Notes: a model not told the origin generated them from the letters alone. Counted from the stretch's first letter, positions 27,175-35,772 are shown. The stretch: 64,000 nucleotides of DNA from Streptomyces sp. MNU76 (GCF_020982545.1 NZ_JAJKLK010000023.1:149952-213951); one strand, 5' to 3'. Made by a program: numbers and translations.

Positions 27175-27717
27175 TCAGCGGACCCAGCCGGTGAAGTTCC
27201 GGTCGCCGGTCGCGCGGTTCGGCGCGGAGGCGGGGGGCGGCCCCGGACGGGTGCCCGGTCCGGGGCCGGGCCCCGGGGTGAGCGCGGCGGAGGTGGCGCG
27301 GACCAGCCAGGCATTGACCGAGAGGCCCTCGCTGCCGGCCGCCTCCTCCACACGGGTCTTGAGGTGGGCCGGGAGACGGAAGTTGATGCGGGCCGAGGCG
27401 CCGTCGTCGCCCTCCGGCGCGGGGGGCGGAGCGGGCGCCTCGGCCCAGGGCGCGGTCACGTCCTGGACCGGGGTGGCCGGCAGGGTCACCACGAACTCCG
27501 GGTCGGCGCCACGGAGTCGTACGTCGACCGAGCCGGGTGCCAGCTCCCGAGTGACCTCGCTCATCGCCGCCGAGAGGGCGGTGAGGAGGGTCAGGCGGGT
27601 GGCGGAGTCCAGAGGTGCGACGAGCCGTTCGGCCAGCGCACGGGCCTCGTCGCCGCCGGCCTCGGCGGCGACGACGAGCTCCTGGCGGAGGCGGTCGACA
27701 TACGGGGTGAGGTCCAT
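27175..27717 (-). CDS. Ribbon-helix-helix (HicB-type) regulator
   Basis: 180 aa from ATG 27717. The N-terminal half is helical (LTPYVDRLRQELVVAAEAGGDEARALAERL). A C-terminal RHH motif (RINFRLPAHLKTRVEEAAGSEGLSVNAWLVRAT, about residues 110-145) is followed by a Pro/Gly tail. It lies first in the operon with DUF4097 and the ABC transporter, so it is the likely autoregulator. Annotated as HicB-like in relatives, but no HicA toxin is next to it. Confidence 0.82.
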   Translation of the reverse strand: MDLTPYVDRLRQELVVAAEAGGDEARALAERLVAPLDSATRLTLLTALSAAMSEVTRELAPGSVDVRLRGADPEFVVTLPATPVQDVTAPWAEAPAPPPAPEGDDGASARINFRLPAHLKTRVEEAAGSEGLSVNAWLVRATSAALTPGPGPGPGTRPGPPPASAPNRATGDRNFTGWVR

Positions 27718-27901
27718 GACGCCATCATGGCACATCAATGGCGCCACGTGAAGCCGGGTTGACGCAAGCCGACGCACGCGGGTGGGCGACTCGGACTCCA
27801 TTGGGCAAGTTTCCCTAGGTCAGGAACTCTTTCGAGACGTACGCCAGAGGTGGCGTCAGCAGGCCCTGAGCGAGACACCAGCCGTTGCGGGCAGCACAGG
27901 A

Positions 27902-27961
27902 TGGCACCACGTGGCGCCGCGTGGCACCGCTTGGCGCGGCGTGACACCGCATGCGACGCCA
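27902..27961. repeat. 10-bp-period repeat (TGGCRCCRC units)
   Basis: Six consecutive decamers starting at 27902 share the pattern TGGCACCACG, TGGCGCCGCG, TGGCACCGCT, TGGCGCGGCG, TGACACCGCA, TGCGACGCCA, and weaker copies continue to about 28040. A 10-bp period puts each GGCACC block on the same helix face. No gene is supported in 27718-28363; long open frames there on both strands come from the repeat lacking stops. Confidence 0.8.
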
Positions 27962-28070
27962 GTGCGGCACCACAGGGCGCCACATGGCGCGGCGTGGCGG
28001 GACGTGACTCTCGATGGCGTCACAGAACACCGACGTGGCGCCACGAGCCGACAGGGAACAGCTGGATACG

Positions 28071-28170
28071 GCGAGACGCCAGGGAGCCGGTTTCGGCGAG
28101 ACGCCAGGGAGCTGAGCGCTGCGAGACGCCAGGGTGTCACGAGGCGCCAGCATGCTGCAGGTCGCCAGGG
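28071..28170. repeat. 25-bp-period direct repeats (GCGAGACGCCAGGG)
   Basis: gcgagacgcc starts at 28071, 28096 and 28121, exactly 25 bp apart, followed each time by agggag or agggtg. Two shorter degenerate copies follow at about 28139 (acgaggcgccag) and 28159 (aggtcgccag). This lies between the RHH operon and the GNAT gene. Confidence 0.8.
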
Positions 28171-28363
28171 TGCCGCACGAGTTGTCACCACCGCAGGCCG
28201 CGCCGACGTCTTCCGGACAACGATCTCGGCAGGGGCCTCCCCCGCACTCGCGTCCCCCGCACCGCCGAAGGCCGCGCCGGGCCTCGCCTGCCACGGGCAG
28301 CCCCGCTGCCTCGTCCTGGCGGAAAAGCGCGAGGCACCCGGGCGGCGCGCGAAATCATGAGGC

Positions 28364-29257
28364 ATGCGCCCGGATGACTGGCACCTCACCGAAGACGTCC
28401 ACGAGTTCCTCTCCCGAGCCGGGGACTTCCTGCGTTCGCGCCCCGCCCTGCACACCATGCACCTGACGGTGACCGAGAAGCACCGGGTGAACGGGGTGTC
28501 CGCGAACCCCGCCGAAACACCCGTGTTCGGCCGGTTGGAGCGCGACGGCGAGGTCCGCGCCGGCTTCTACCAGCGCACCCCGACCGGCTACCTGAGCCTC
28601 ACCTCCATGGCCCCCGGCCAGGCCGACGCGCTCGCCGCCCGCCTGGCCGACCTGGGACGCCCCGTCCCCGGCGTCAGCGCGGACCACGACGCGTCGACCG
28701 CCTTCGCCGAGGCCTGGGAGCGGCGGACGGGCGCGGAGCCGGTGGTCACCACGCGGCTGCACCTCTACCGCCTCGGCACGCTCACCCCGCAGGACCCCTT
28801 CCCGGAGGGCCGGGGCCACCTCGCGGGAGAGCAGGACCGTGAGCAACTCGTCCGGTGGTGCCGCGAGTTCTGTGTCGAGGTCGGAGAGCAGTACTCCATC
28901 GACCTGATCGACGCGGGCGCCTGGGACGACTCGCGCTTCGGCGACAGGAACTTCACGTTCTGGCAGACCCCGGACGGCACGCCCGTCTCCATGGCGGCCG
29001 CGACCTCGATCGTCGGCGGCATGGTCAGGGTGGACCCCGTCTACACCCCGGCCCACCTCCGGGGTCGCGGCTACGCGGGGGCCGTCACGGTCGAGGCGAG
29101 CCGCGCCGCGCTGGCCGCGGGCGCGAAGGACGTCGTGCTCTTCACGGACCCCGGCAACCCCACCAGCAACGCCCTCTACCAGCGCCTCGGATACGCCCGC
29201 CTCACCGACTTCACGGTGTACGAGTTCCCGTCCCCCGCACCCGAGGCCGCTGCCTGA
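28364..29257 (+). CDS. GNAT family N-acetyltransferase
   Basis: 297 aa from ATG 28364. The C-terminal GNAT domain has VDPVYTPAHLRGRGYAGAVTVEASRAAL, with the R-G-R-G-Y-A acetyl-CoA loop, and NPTSNALYQRLGYARLTDFTVYEF. The N-terminal ~130 residues are a degenerate GNAT-like half (LHTMHLTVTEKHRV, GRLERDGEVRAGFYQRTPTGYLSLTSM). This two-lobed layout is common in Streptomyces. Substrate unknown. Confidence 0.88.
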   Translation: MRPDDWHLTEDVHEFLSRAGDFLRSRPALHTMHLTVTEKHRVNGVSANPAETPVFGRLERDGEVRAGFYQRTPTGYLSLTSMAPGQADALAARLADLGRPVPGVSADHDASTAFAEAWERRTGAEPVVTTRLHLYRLGTLTPQDPFPEGRGHLAGEQDREQLVRWCREFCVEVGEQYSIDLIDAGAWDDSRFGDRNFTFWQTPDGTPVSMAAATSIVGGMVRVDPVYTPAHLRGRGYAGAVTVEASRAALAAGAKDVVLFTDPGNPTSNALYQRLGYARLTDFTVYEFPSPAPEAAA

Positions 29258-29467
29258 GGCCGCGCTACGGGGCTTTCGGCGGCGGACCCGCGGGTGGGTG
29301 CGGTGCACGTGTGTCGGAGCCGGGTGGTGGACCTGGACGTCGGATGCGTACCGTCCCCCCGTCCAGGTCCACCCGGAAGGGCGGGTCCTCGGCCGGCCTG
29401 ACGTTCTTGCGTACGCGTTCCTGTTAGGGACGGTGGACAAAGATCGTGTGGGCGGGAGACTGGGGTC

Positions 29468-30070
29468 ATGACCGCCGCCGACACTGAAGCCAAGGCCGAC
29501 CTCCTCCGCTATCTGCAGTCCGCCCGCGATGCCCTGGTGTGGAAACTCGACGGACTGTCGGAGTACGACGCCCGCCGCCCGATGACACCGACCGGCACCA
29601 ACCTCCTCGGGCTGCTGAAGCACGCCGCCGGTATCGAACTGGGCTATCTCGGCGACACCTTCGCGCGGCCGTCGGGCGAGGCGTTGCCCTGGCTCGCCGA
29701 TGCCGCCGAGCTCAACTCGGACATGTGGGCCACCGCCGCCGAGTCCCGCGAGGACATCGTGGGCCTCTACCGCCGGGCCTGGGCCCACGCGGACGCCACC
29801 ATCGACGCGCTGCCGTTGGACACCGTCGGCCGGGTGCCGTGGTGGCCCGACGACCGGGACGAGGTGACGCTGCGCCACGCCGTCGTCCGCGTGATCGCCG
29901 ACACCCACCGGCACGCCGGGCAGGCCGACATCATCCGAGAACTCATCGACGGTGCGGCGGGCATCAACGAGGGCAACTCCAGCCTCCCGTCCAACGACCC
30001 GGCGTGGTGGGAGGAGTACCGAAACCGGGTGGAACGCGCGGCCGAGGAGGCCGGCGGAAAGGCTCCGTAA
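29468..30070 (+). CDS. DinB/DUF664 family protein
   Basis: 200 aa, start ATG 29468. Four-helix DinB-type fold: metal-ligand candidates are His in LLGLLKHAAGIELGYL and the two His in VIADTHRHAGQADIIRELIDGA. The DUF664 subgroup includes thiol-dependent (mycothiol or bacillithiol) transferases. Specific role unknown. Confidence 0.88.
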   Translation: MTAADTEAKADLLRYLQSARDALVWKLDGLSEYDARRPMTPTGTNLLGLLKHAAGIELGYLGDTFARPSGEALPWLADAAELNSDMWATAAESREDIVGLYRRAWAHADATIDALPLDTVGRVPWWPDDRDEVTLRHAVVRVIADTHRHAGQADIIRELIDGAAGINEGNSSLPSNDPAWWEEYRNRVERAAEEAGGKAP

Positions 30071-30330
30071 TTCCGGCGGAATGCATATTGCCCCGCCCTG
30101 CCCCCACCCCTTATCGTGGGCGCATGACTGCCGGGTCGGCCTTGTGCCGTGAGCGGATGGGTTACCCGGCCTCCGAGTGAGGCCGGGGCGGGCCAGGAGC
30201 CCGCCCGTTGAATTCCGCGCGCTGATACTGCTCTCCAACACCGTTCTCATCCTTCGGTGTTGCCGCCGCGCGCGTCGAACCCCCTGCGCCATAGCACCTC
30301 ACCACACCGCTGCGCGCCCTTTTCGCCGCA

Positions 30331-30436
30331 CGTTCTGTCTGCACATATTCCGTCGGCGAACATTCCTTCAGCCATGCATTCCGTCGACACGAATCCCTTC
30401 GGCGTGCATTCAGTCCGCACGCATTCCGTCGGCAAC
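30331..30436. repeat. 15-bp-period repeats (CATTCCGTCGGCNNN)
   Basis: Units at 30377, 30392, 30407 and 30422 are exactly 15 bp apart, and upstream copies at about 30345 and 30361 are slightly off-phase. The conserved part is CATTCCGTCGRC. Because 15 bp is five codons, both strands show pentapeptide-like periodicity. The rest of 30071-30521 holds no supported gene; a G/C-rich hairpin (ggccggggcgggcc) lies near 30181. Confidence 0.8.
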
Positions 30437-30521
30437 GCACTGAACCGCGCCCCGCGGCAATCACCCCTGCCCACATTCCGCGGCCAACGAACCGTGTCGC
30501 CATCACCCCCGAAAGCAGAGA

Positions 30522-31424
30522 ATGCCCAACCCCTTCAACCAGCAGGTCATCGACGAATTCCGCGCCCGTCACGGCGAGGTCGGCGGCTATTTCGAAGGCG
30601 CCCGTCTGATCCTCCTGACCACCACCGGCGCGCGTACCGGCAAGCGGCACACCACTCCCCTCGGCTACCTCCCCGACGGGGACGGCACGATCCTGGTCAT
30701 CGCGTCGGCCGGGGGCTCGCCCAAGCACCCCGACTGGTACCGGAACATCACCGCCGACCCCCGGGTGACCGTGGAGACCGGGGCCTTCACGTACGAAGCC
30801 GAAGCCGTCGTACTGGGCGGCGAAGAGCGGGACCGGGCCTTCGCGCGAGCCGTCGAGGACGAGCCGGGGTGGGCCGAGTACCAGGCGAAGACGGACCGTA
30901 CGATCCCGGTCGTCGCCCTGCGCGAGGTCCCCGTGGCCGGCCCGCCGAACGTCAACGCCGACTCCATGGGCGAGGCCCTCAAGGTCGTCCATGATGCCTT
31001 CCGGCGCGAACTCGGGCTGGTCAAGAAGGAGTTGACCGCCACCGGTGGCAGGGCGGGCCTCGGTGCCCAGCTCCGCATCAACTGCCTCACCTTCTGCCAG
31101 GGTCTGCACAACCACCACAACGGCGAGGCCATGGGCCTGTTCCCCTTCCTGGGGGAACGCCACCCCGAGCTGGCCCCGACCCTGAGCCGGCTCCACGAGG
31201 AGCACGAGCGCATCACCGTCCTCGTCGAGGAACTGCGCCGGGTGGTGACGGCCGAGGACGCCGCCCCCGCCGACGTACTCCCCGAGGTGGAACGCCTCAT
31301 CGACGAGCTCGAAGCCCATCTCGCCTACGAGGAGCAGCAGTTGATCCCGGTCCTTGAGGCCGCGGCGAAGCCCGAGGCGTGGGCGGCGGAGCACGAGGGC
31401 GAGGACGAGACCGTAACCTCGTGA
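30522..31424 (+). CDS. F420-type nitroreductase domain fused to a hemerythrin domain
   Basis: 300 aa. Residues 1-145 match the deazaflavin-dependent nitroreductase (Ddn-like) split-barrel family: FEGARLILLTTTGARTGKRHTTPLGYL, GSPKHPDWYRNITADPRVTVE. Residues 155-290 are a hemerythrin HHE domain with ligand motifs HNHHNGEAMGLFPFL, LHEEHERI and HLAYEEQQLIP, which bind a di-iron centre. The frame is continuous with no linker break. This could couple F420H2-dependent reduction to O2, NO or iron sensing; that is inference. Good start context just after a gene-free repeat region. Confidence 0.88.
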   Translation: MPNPFNQQVIDEFRARHGEVGGYFEGARLILLTTTGARTGKRHTTPLGYLPDGDGTILVIASAGGSPKHPDWYRNITADPRVTVETGAFTYEAEAVVLGGEERDRAFARAVEDEPGWAEYQAKTDRTIPVVALREVPVAGPPNVNADSMGEALKVVHDAFRRELGLVKKELTATGGRAGLGAQLRINCLTFCQGLHNHHNGEAMGLFPFLGERHPELAPTLSRLHEEHERITVLVEELRRVVTAEDAAPADVLPEVERLIDELEAHLAYEEQQLIPVLEAAAKPEAWAAEHEGEDETVTS

Positions 31425-31517
31425 GGGCGGCGGCGCGGAGGCGGGCCCGTCGGCCCGCGTGAAGCACCGACGAGCGGCGCACACCTCTGTACGTCACCCG
31501 CAACGCACGCCCGTACG

Positions 31518-32099
31518 TCACCACGGCAACGCACGGGCGTGCACCACATCCAGGCGCGACACCGCCCGGGTGAGGACGACGTACAGGCGGTGCAGCCCCC
31601 GTTCCTCGGCCTCCGCGATCGCCGCCGGTTCGACGACCACGACATGGTCGTACTCCAGACCCTTCGCGACACCGGCCCCCAACACAGCCACCCGCGAACG
31701 GAGTTCGTCCGGCCCACCCGCCGTGATCCCGGCCTCGTCGAGCGCCTGACGCAGCCGTACGACGTCGGGCCCATCGGGTGCACCTTCGGCCATACGGCGT
31801 CCACGTACGCGCCGACCGGCCGCGACCGCGAGACCCGGTACAGCCACGCGGTCGGGCGGTGCCCGGCCCGTGACCACCCGCGCCGTCTCGTCCTCGTGAT
31901 CGGCGATCCGGTACAGGACGAGGTCCTCCTTGGTCGGGAAGTACCGGAAGATCGTCGGCTTGGAGATCTCCGCCGCCGCGGCCACCTCGGCCACGGACAC
32001 CGCGTCGAACCCCTTCTCCAGAAACAGCCGGATCGCGACCTCCGACATGTTCTCGTACATCCGTCGCTTCTTGCGTTCCCGCAGCCCGCTCTCACTCAT
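31518..32099 (-). CDS. Chimeric gene: TetR N-terminus joined to a HelR/HelD-type helicase C-terminus
   Basis: 193 aa from ATG 32099. Residues 1-60 are a normal TetR helix-turn-helix (RMYENMSEVAIRLFLEKGFDAVSVAEVAAAAEISKPTIFRYF). From about residue 105 to the end the sequence is the C-terminus of an RNA-polymerase-associated superfamily I helicase (RVAVLGAGVAKGLEYDHVVVVEPAAIAEAEERGLHRLYVVLTRAVSRLDVVHARALP). The stretch between (about residues 75-105) matches neither. A deletion joining two neighbouring genes in frame would explain it. The ligand domain of TetR and the ATPase core of the helicase are absent. Its ATG overlaps the stop of the kinase gene (ATGAGTGA), so it may still be translated by coupling. 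Confidence 0.75.
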   Translation of the reverse strand: MSESGLRERKKRRMYENMSEVAIRLFLEKGFDAVSVAEVAAAAEISKPTIFRYFPTKEDLVLYRIADHEDETARVVTGRAPPDRVAVPGLAVAAGRRVRGRRMAEGAPDGPDVVRLRQALDEAGITAGGPDELRSRVAVLGAGVAKGLEYDHVVVVEPAAIAEAEERGLHRLYVVLTRAVSRLDVVHARALPW

Positions 32100-34620
32100 G
32101 CCGCCGAGCCTGGGCACGATCGGGCGCGTCGCTCGCACTGATGGCCTGGCCGGAAAGGCTCGTCGAGCCGCGCGGTGCGAAGGACAGGACGGTGCGCAGG
32201 GCGTGCGACCCCGCGGAACCGATCCGCCGCAGTTCGGTCCGCAGCGTCCTGCGTGGCAGCTCCCAGTCCGTTTCCATGAACCGCTGGACGAGGCACCGCA
32301 TCGCCTCCTCGGCCAGGGGCCTGCCACGCCCGGCGTACGGAAGGGCCCGCAGCAGCAGGGGCTGGACGTCCCCTCCCCGGCGCCACCCCCGCAGTCCGAG
32401 CGCGGCCTTGGCCCGAGCCAGTGTCGCCGCGTACGAGTCCACGGCCCTGCTCACACCGGGCGCGTCGAGGCTGGAGCGGGTGACCAGGCGGTCGAGGTCC
32501 ACATAGGCGGACCTCACCCTTTCCAACCTCAGGTAGACACGCTCGTCGCTCCGCCAGCGCCAGGTGTACTCCTCGTCCAGCCGCTCCTGCCACCGATCGA
32601 ACATCTGCTTACGGATCCGCCACGGGGTCGGTGTCAGATGCATGTGGCGTACCAGGTCGTACAGCGGGTCTCCCAGCATGGCGGCTTCCCAGTCGACCAC
32701 CGCCAGCGGCGCTGTCTCGCCCTCGCGGCGTACGAGGTTCCACGGGTTCAGGTCGCCGTGCAGCAGTGCCTGACTCCTGGGGGTCACCCGGTACGAGTGC
32801 AGGATCTCTCGCAGTCGACCCGCTTCCGGGAGGCCGAGTTGGTGTGCCAGTTCCCGGGTCAGCGGGGGCAACTCGACCACTTGTTCCACCAGTTGATCGC
32901 TGAGCGAACGATAGAAATCGGCGCCGTCCGGGCACGTCCCGAACGATCCGAGCAAGCCCTTGTCGACCTTGGTCAGTTCGCACAACTGGTCCACGAGAGC
33001 GTCCGCCTCGTCCGGGCGCAGCCCGTCCACCGGATGGTCGAGCCGGCCCGGACACGTGGGCGTGCCGACGTACGAGTGCAGGGCGAAGAGGAAGCCCCCC
33101 TCGCTCATCCCCAGCCCGAGCGCCTTCGGGGCCGACACCTTGATGTCCGACCGCTCGATGGCCTCCAGCACGACGTGCTCGTGCAGGAAACTCCCCCGGT
33201 TCCCGTGGACCCCCTCGCGCCTGCGGCGCACCACGACCTGATGCGGTGCGGCCTCCACCCACACGACCGTGTTGCGGTGAGTGGTTCCGGTCAGCACCTG
33301 GTCCGCGGAGGCACGCCGCTCCGCCGCCAGCGCCTCGTCCAGGACGACGTCAGAGGGTTCACCTTCGGCTCGGGGCAGCCGTGGGCGCCGAGTCCAGTCG
33401 ATCGCGATCAGCGGACGCAGCTTCATGTGTCTGCTGCCTCTCAGTTTCTGCCATGCGACGAGCGCGTCCTCGATCTCCGGCCCGGAGGGCATGTCGACGA
33501 GTCGTAGGGGGCGTGCGGCGGCCTCCAACGCCCGGCGAATCGATCCGGTCGCCCGGTCCAGGTCGTGCTGCTCGAACGAACCGTCCAGGGACTGAGCCGC
33601 ACGCATCACATCGGGGTAGACCGACTGTGCGCGCTCGAACTCGACGTAGTGGTCGAGGTCCGCTTCCAGACCCTCGGTCGCAGCGGGTGTGACGGCCCGG
33701 ACCGCCCGCTCCCAAGCCGTGATCACGTCGTCCCGCTGCGCGTTCGGATACCCCATCCTGACCAGGTGGACGGCCAGGTCGTGTACCGGGTCGCCATAGG
33801 TCGCCAGCTCCCAGTCGACGCAGAAGAGCGGCGGCTCACCGGAGTAGGTCAGGATCACGTTGTCCCGATGGAGATCCCCGTGGAGCAGGCTGTACGGACG
33901 ACTCGTCAGCTCCGGTACGTGCTCGGCGTACCGGAGCATCGCGTCCCTGGGGATGCGCAGGGACGCGAAGAGGCTGCCGAACCTGTGCCAGTTGGGCAGG
34001 CAGACGTCATGGTGGACCAGCTTCGCCAGGGTGTGCAGGAACGCCTGGCCACCGTCGTCGTCACACGGCCAGTAGTCGGGCAACGGTGGCAACGACTCCT
34101 CGCGCACGCGCGACATCTCGGCCAGCAGAGCCGTCAGCTTCTCGATGAGGGTCCGGTCCACGGATCGGCCCCCCGGGCAAAGCCTGGACAGCGGGACACC
34201 GTCCACATAGCTGTGGACAGCCGCCCCCCAGGACTCGGCGACACACGTCGGCACATGCGGCAGGACACTGCCGACGGCGTCCAGGACACGTACCTCGTCG
34301 CGCCAGGTGCGGATCACGACCGGCAGTGCCTCGTCCGTCGGCTTGCGGACCCGTACGGTCACGAGCGTATCTGCCTCGCCTCCCACTTCCCGCGCCATGG
34401 CCTCGTCCAGAGGCAGAAGAAAATTCCTGTTGTGATGGCCGCTGGTCATCTCGCCGTCGCGGATCGCCCGCTCGACGAACGCCTCACAGACAGACCCGGA
34501 GACCCGGCCGCGCCGCTCGGCCGGGGAAGGTACGGATGCTGCGGGCACTGAACACTCCTGGACGGACGACACGGGTGGCGGAAGCACCCGAGGAAGAAGA
34601 AACGACGAGTCGGCTGGCAT
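32092..34620 (-). CDS. Tandem double-domain aminoglycoside-phosphotransferase-like kinase
   Basis: 842 aa holding two APH/choline-kinase-type domains. Domain 1 (about residues 55-400) has SGHHNRNFLLPL, the catalytic loop HGDLHRDN from His247 and FCVDWELATYGDP. Domain 2 (about 430-800) has TGTTHRNTVVWV, HGDLNPWN from His621 and AVVDWEAAMLGDP. Each therefore keeps the catalytic Asp and Asn and the metal Asp of the DW motif. A single-domain relative lies next door at 34690. The first ~55 residues are Pro/Ser-rich; translation might start later, near MTSGHHNRNF. The acceptor is unknown, and resistance is not implied. It lies upstream of and overlaps the chimeric gene at 31518. Confidence 0.88.
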   Translation of the reverse strand: MPADSSFLLPRVLPPPVSSVQECSVPAASVPSPAERRGRVSGSVCEAFVERAIRDGEMTSGHHNRNFLLPLDEAMAREVGGEADTLVTVRVRKPTDEALPVVIRTWRDEVRVLDAVGSVLPHVPTCVAESWGAAVHSYVDGVPLSRLCPGGRSVDRTLIEKLTALLAEMSRVREESLPPLPDYWPCDDDGGQAFLHTLAKLVHHDVCLPNWHRFGSLFASLRIPRDAMLRYAEHVPELTSRPYSLLHGDLHRDNVILTYSGEPPLFCVDWELATYGDPVHDLAVHLVRMGYPNAQRDDVITAWERAVRAVTPAATEGLEADLDHYVEFERAQSVYPDVMRAAQSLDGSFEQHDLDRATGSIRRALEAAARPLRLVDMPSGPEIEDALVAWQKLRGSRHMKLRPLIAIDWTRRPRLPRAEGEPSDVVLDEALAAERRASADQVLTGTTHRNTVVWVEAAPHQVVVRRRREGVHGNRGSFLHEHVVLEAIERSDIKVSAPKALGLGMSEGGFLFALHSYVGTPTCPGRLDHPVDGLRPDEADALVDQLCELTKVDKGLLGSFGTCPDGADFYRSLSDQLVEQVVELPPLTRELAHQLGLPEAGRLREILHSYRVTPRSQALLHGDLNPWNLVRREGETAPLAVVDWEAAMLGDPLYDLVRHMHLTPTPWRIRKQMFDRWQERLDEEYTWRWRSDERVYLRLERVRSAYVDLDRLVTRSSLDAPGVSRAVDSYAATLARAKAALGLRGWRRGGDVQPLLLRALPYAGRGRPLAEEAMRCLVQRFMETDWELPRRTLRTELRRIGSAGSHALRTVLSFAPRGSTSLSGQAISASDAPDRAQARRHE

Positions 34621-34689
34621 GCCGCAGGGGTGTATGGGCGCTCGACGCGCGCCTACGATCCCACACGCCCCTGGCGCCCTGGGCGTGTG

Positions 34690-35772
34690 TCATCCCCCGC
34701 CATCGCGAAGCCAGCGAGCCAGAGCGGCTTCGATCGTCGACACGCTCGGTACCCGCTCGACACCCAGGGGCTGTGCGCCCCTGCTCAGGACGTCCCACAC
34801 CGTCCAGCCTGCTTCGCGAATCAGCTTCCGGTCGGCCTTCTGCTCCAGACGCAGGGCCTGGGAGGTGCGGATCACGTCGGTGAACACCGACTGCGCCCTC
34901 TTGAAGTCGAGCAGCTTCGGCAGGTCCTCCCGCCAGCCTCGCGAACTTCCCGGTCTGACGCCCTCGACGAGCGCGCACCAGCGTTCCGTCATCCGCCGTT
35001 CCTGATCCGGCGGGTAGTGCATCAGGTAGAGGTGGGTGGCCAGGTCGTAGAGCGGATCGCCGAACATCGCGAGTTCCCAGTCGATGGCCCACAGGCGGCG
35101 CTCGTGGTCGACGATGAGGTTCTCGCGGTGGAGGTCGGCGTGGAGGAGGCAGAAGGGGCGCTCCCGCAGGCCGGCCACGTGCTTTCGGAGCTGCTTGAAG
35201 GCGTCGGGGTCCAGCTCCAGGTCCGCGAACAGTCCGCCGTACTCCGGGAAATTGGCCCCGTACACGCGTTCTTCGGTGAAGCAGATCAGCCGGTCGAGGA
35301 ATCCCGCGCTGTCGCCCTCCACCGCGCGGTCCCGCCGCTCGCACCTCCGCTTCACCAGAAGGGTCCGGGGTCTTACGGCGACCAGTTGCCCGAACAGGTC
35401 GAGGATCTGCTCGAACGCCTCCTCCGGGACAGCCGTGTCGGACGCGTGGTGAGTCCCGAGGGTGTCGCCCTCGATGAACCGCTGAAGGACGGTGCCCTCG
35501 ACCTCGATGAGCTCGGGGATGTTGTCGATACGTCCTTGCAGTTCGGTGAGGAGGCGCTCCTCCGAGTCGAAACAGCGCCGGTCGAACCACAGCAGGCTCT
35601 CGCGCGGCTCGCGGCACTTCCAGCGTCCGCCCTCGCCGACCTTCTCCTCGGCGGGCAGACGGAAGACGTACGTCTCATGGTGGTAGCCGCTGAGCGGTCC
35701 CTCCACCTCGTCCGGGGCGGCGCTCATCTCACCGGCGCGGCGGCGCCCCATGGACTCCGAATCAGCTGGCAT
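34690..35772 (-). CDS. Aminoglycoside-phosphotransferase-like kinase, single domain
   Basis: 360 aa from ATG 35772 (MPADSESMGRRR); the downstream double kinase starts with the same MPADS. Seen: SGYHHETYVFRLP at the N-lobe, LLHADLHREN (catalytic loop, first His at residue 211) and WAIDWELAMFGDPLYDLATHLYLMHYP. It is clearly homologous to both domains of the 842-aa protein. The gap to that gene is 69 bp, so the two are probably co-transcribed. Divergent from the HAD phosphatase gene at 35949. Substrate unknown. Confidence 0.88.
   Translation of the reverse strand: MPADSESMGRRRAGEMSAAPDEVEGPLSGYHHETYVFRLPAEEKVGEGGRWKCREPRESLLWFDRRCFDSEERLLTELQGRIDNIPELIEVEGTVLQRFIEGDTLGTHHASDTAVPEEAFEQILDLFGQLVAVRPRTLLVKRRCERRDRAVEGDSAGFLDRLICFTEERVYGANFPEYGGLFADLELDPDAFKQLRKHVAGLRERPFCLLHADLHRENLIVDHERRLWAIDWELAMFGDPLYDLATHLYLMHYPPDQERRMTERWCALVEGVRPGSSRGWREDLPKLLDFKRAQSVFTDVIRTSQALRLEQKADRKLIREAGWTVWDVLSRGAQPLGVERVPSVSTIEAALARWLRDGGG

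Noticed and set aside
28071..28170. 25-bp repeats considered as a CRISPR array
   Set aside because: The conserved part is only about 14 bp and the remainder is degenerate, with no spacers or cas genes.
27782..28458. Long open frames on both strands in the repeat region before the GNAT gene
   Set aside because: They arise because the short-period repeats lack stop codons in several frames; no ribosome site and no evolved protein look.
28355..30292. 645-codon minus-strand frame across the GNAT and DinB genes
   Set aside because: Runs antisense through two confident genes and shows no domain.
30162..31484. Minus-strand frame of 440 codons opposite the reductase/hemerythrin gene
   Set aside because: Shadow of the plus-strand gene extended through a stop-poor repeat; no family match visible.
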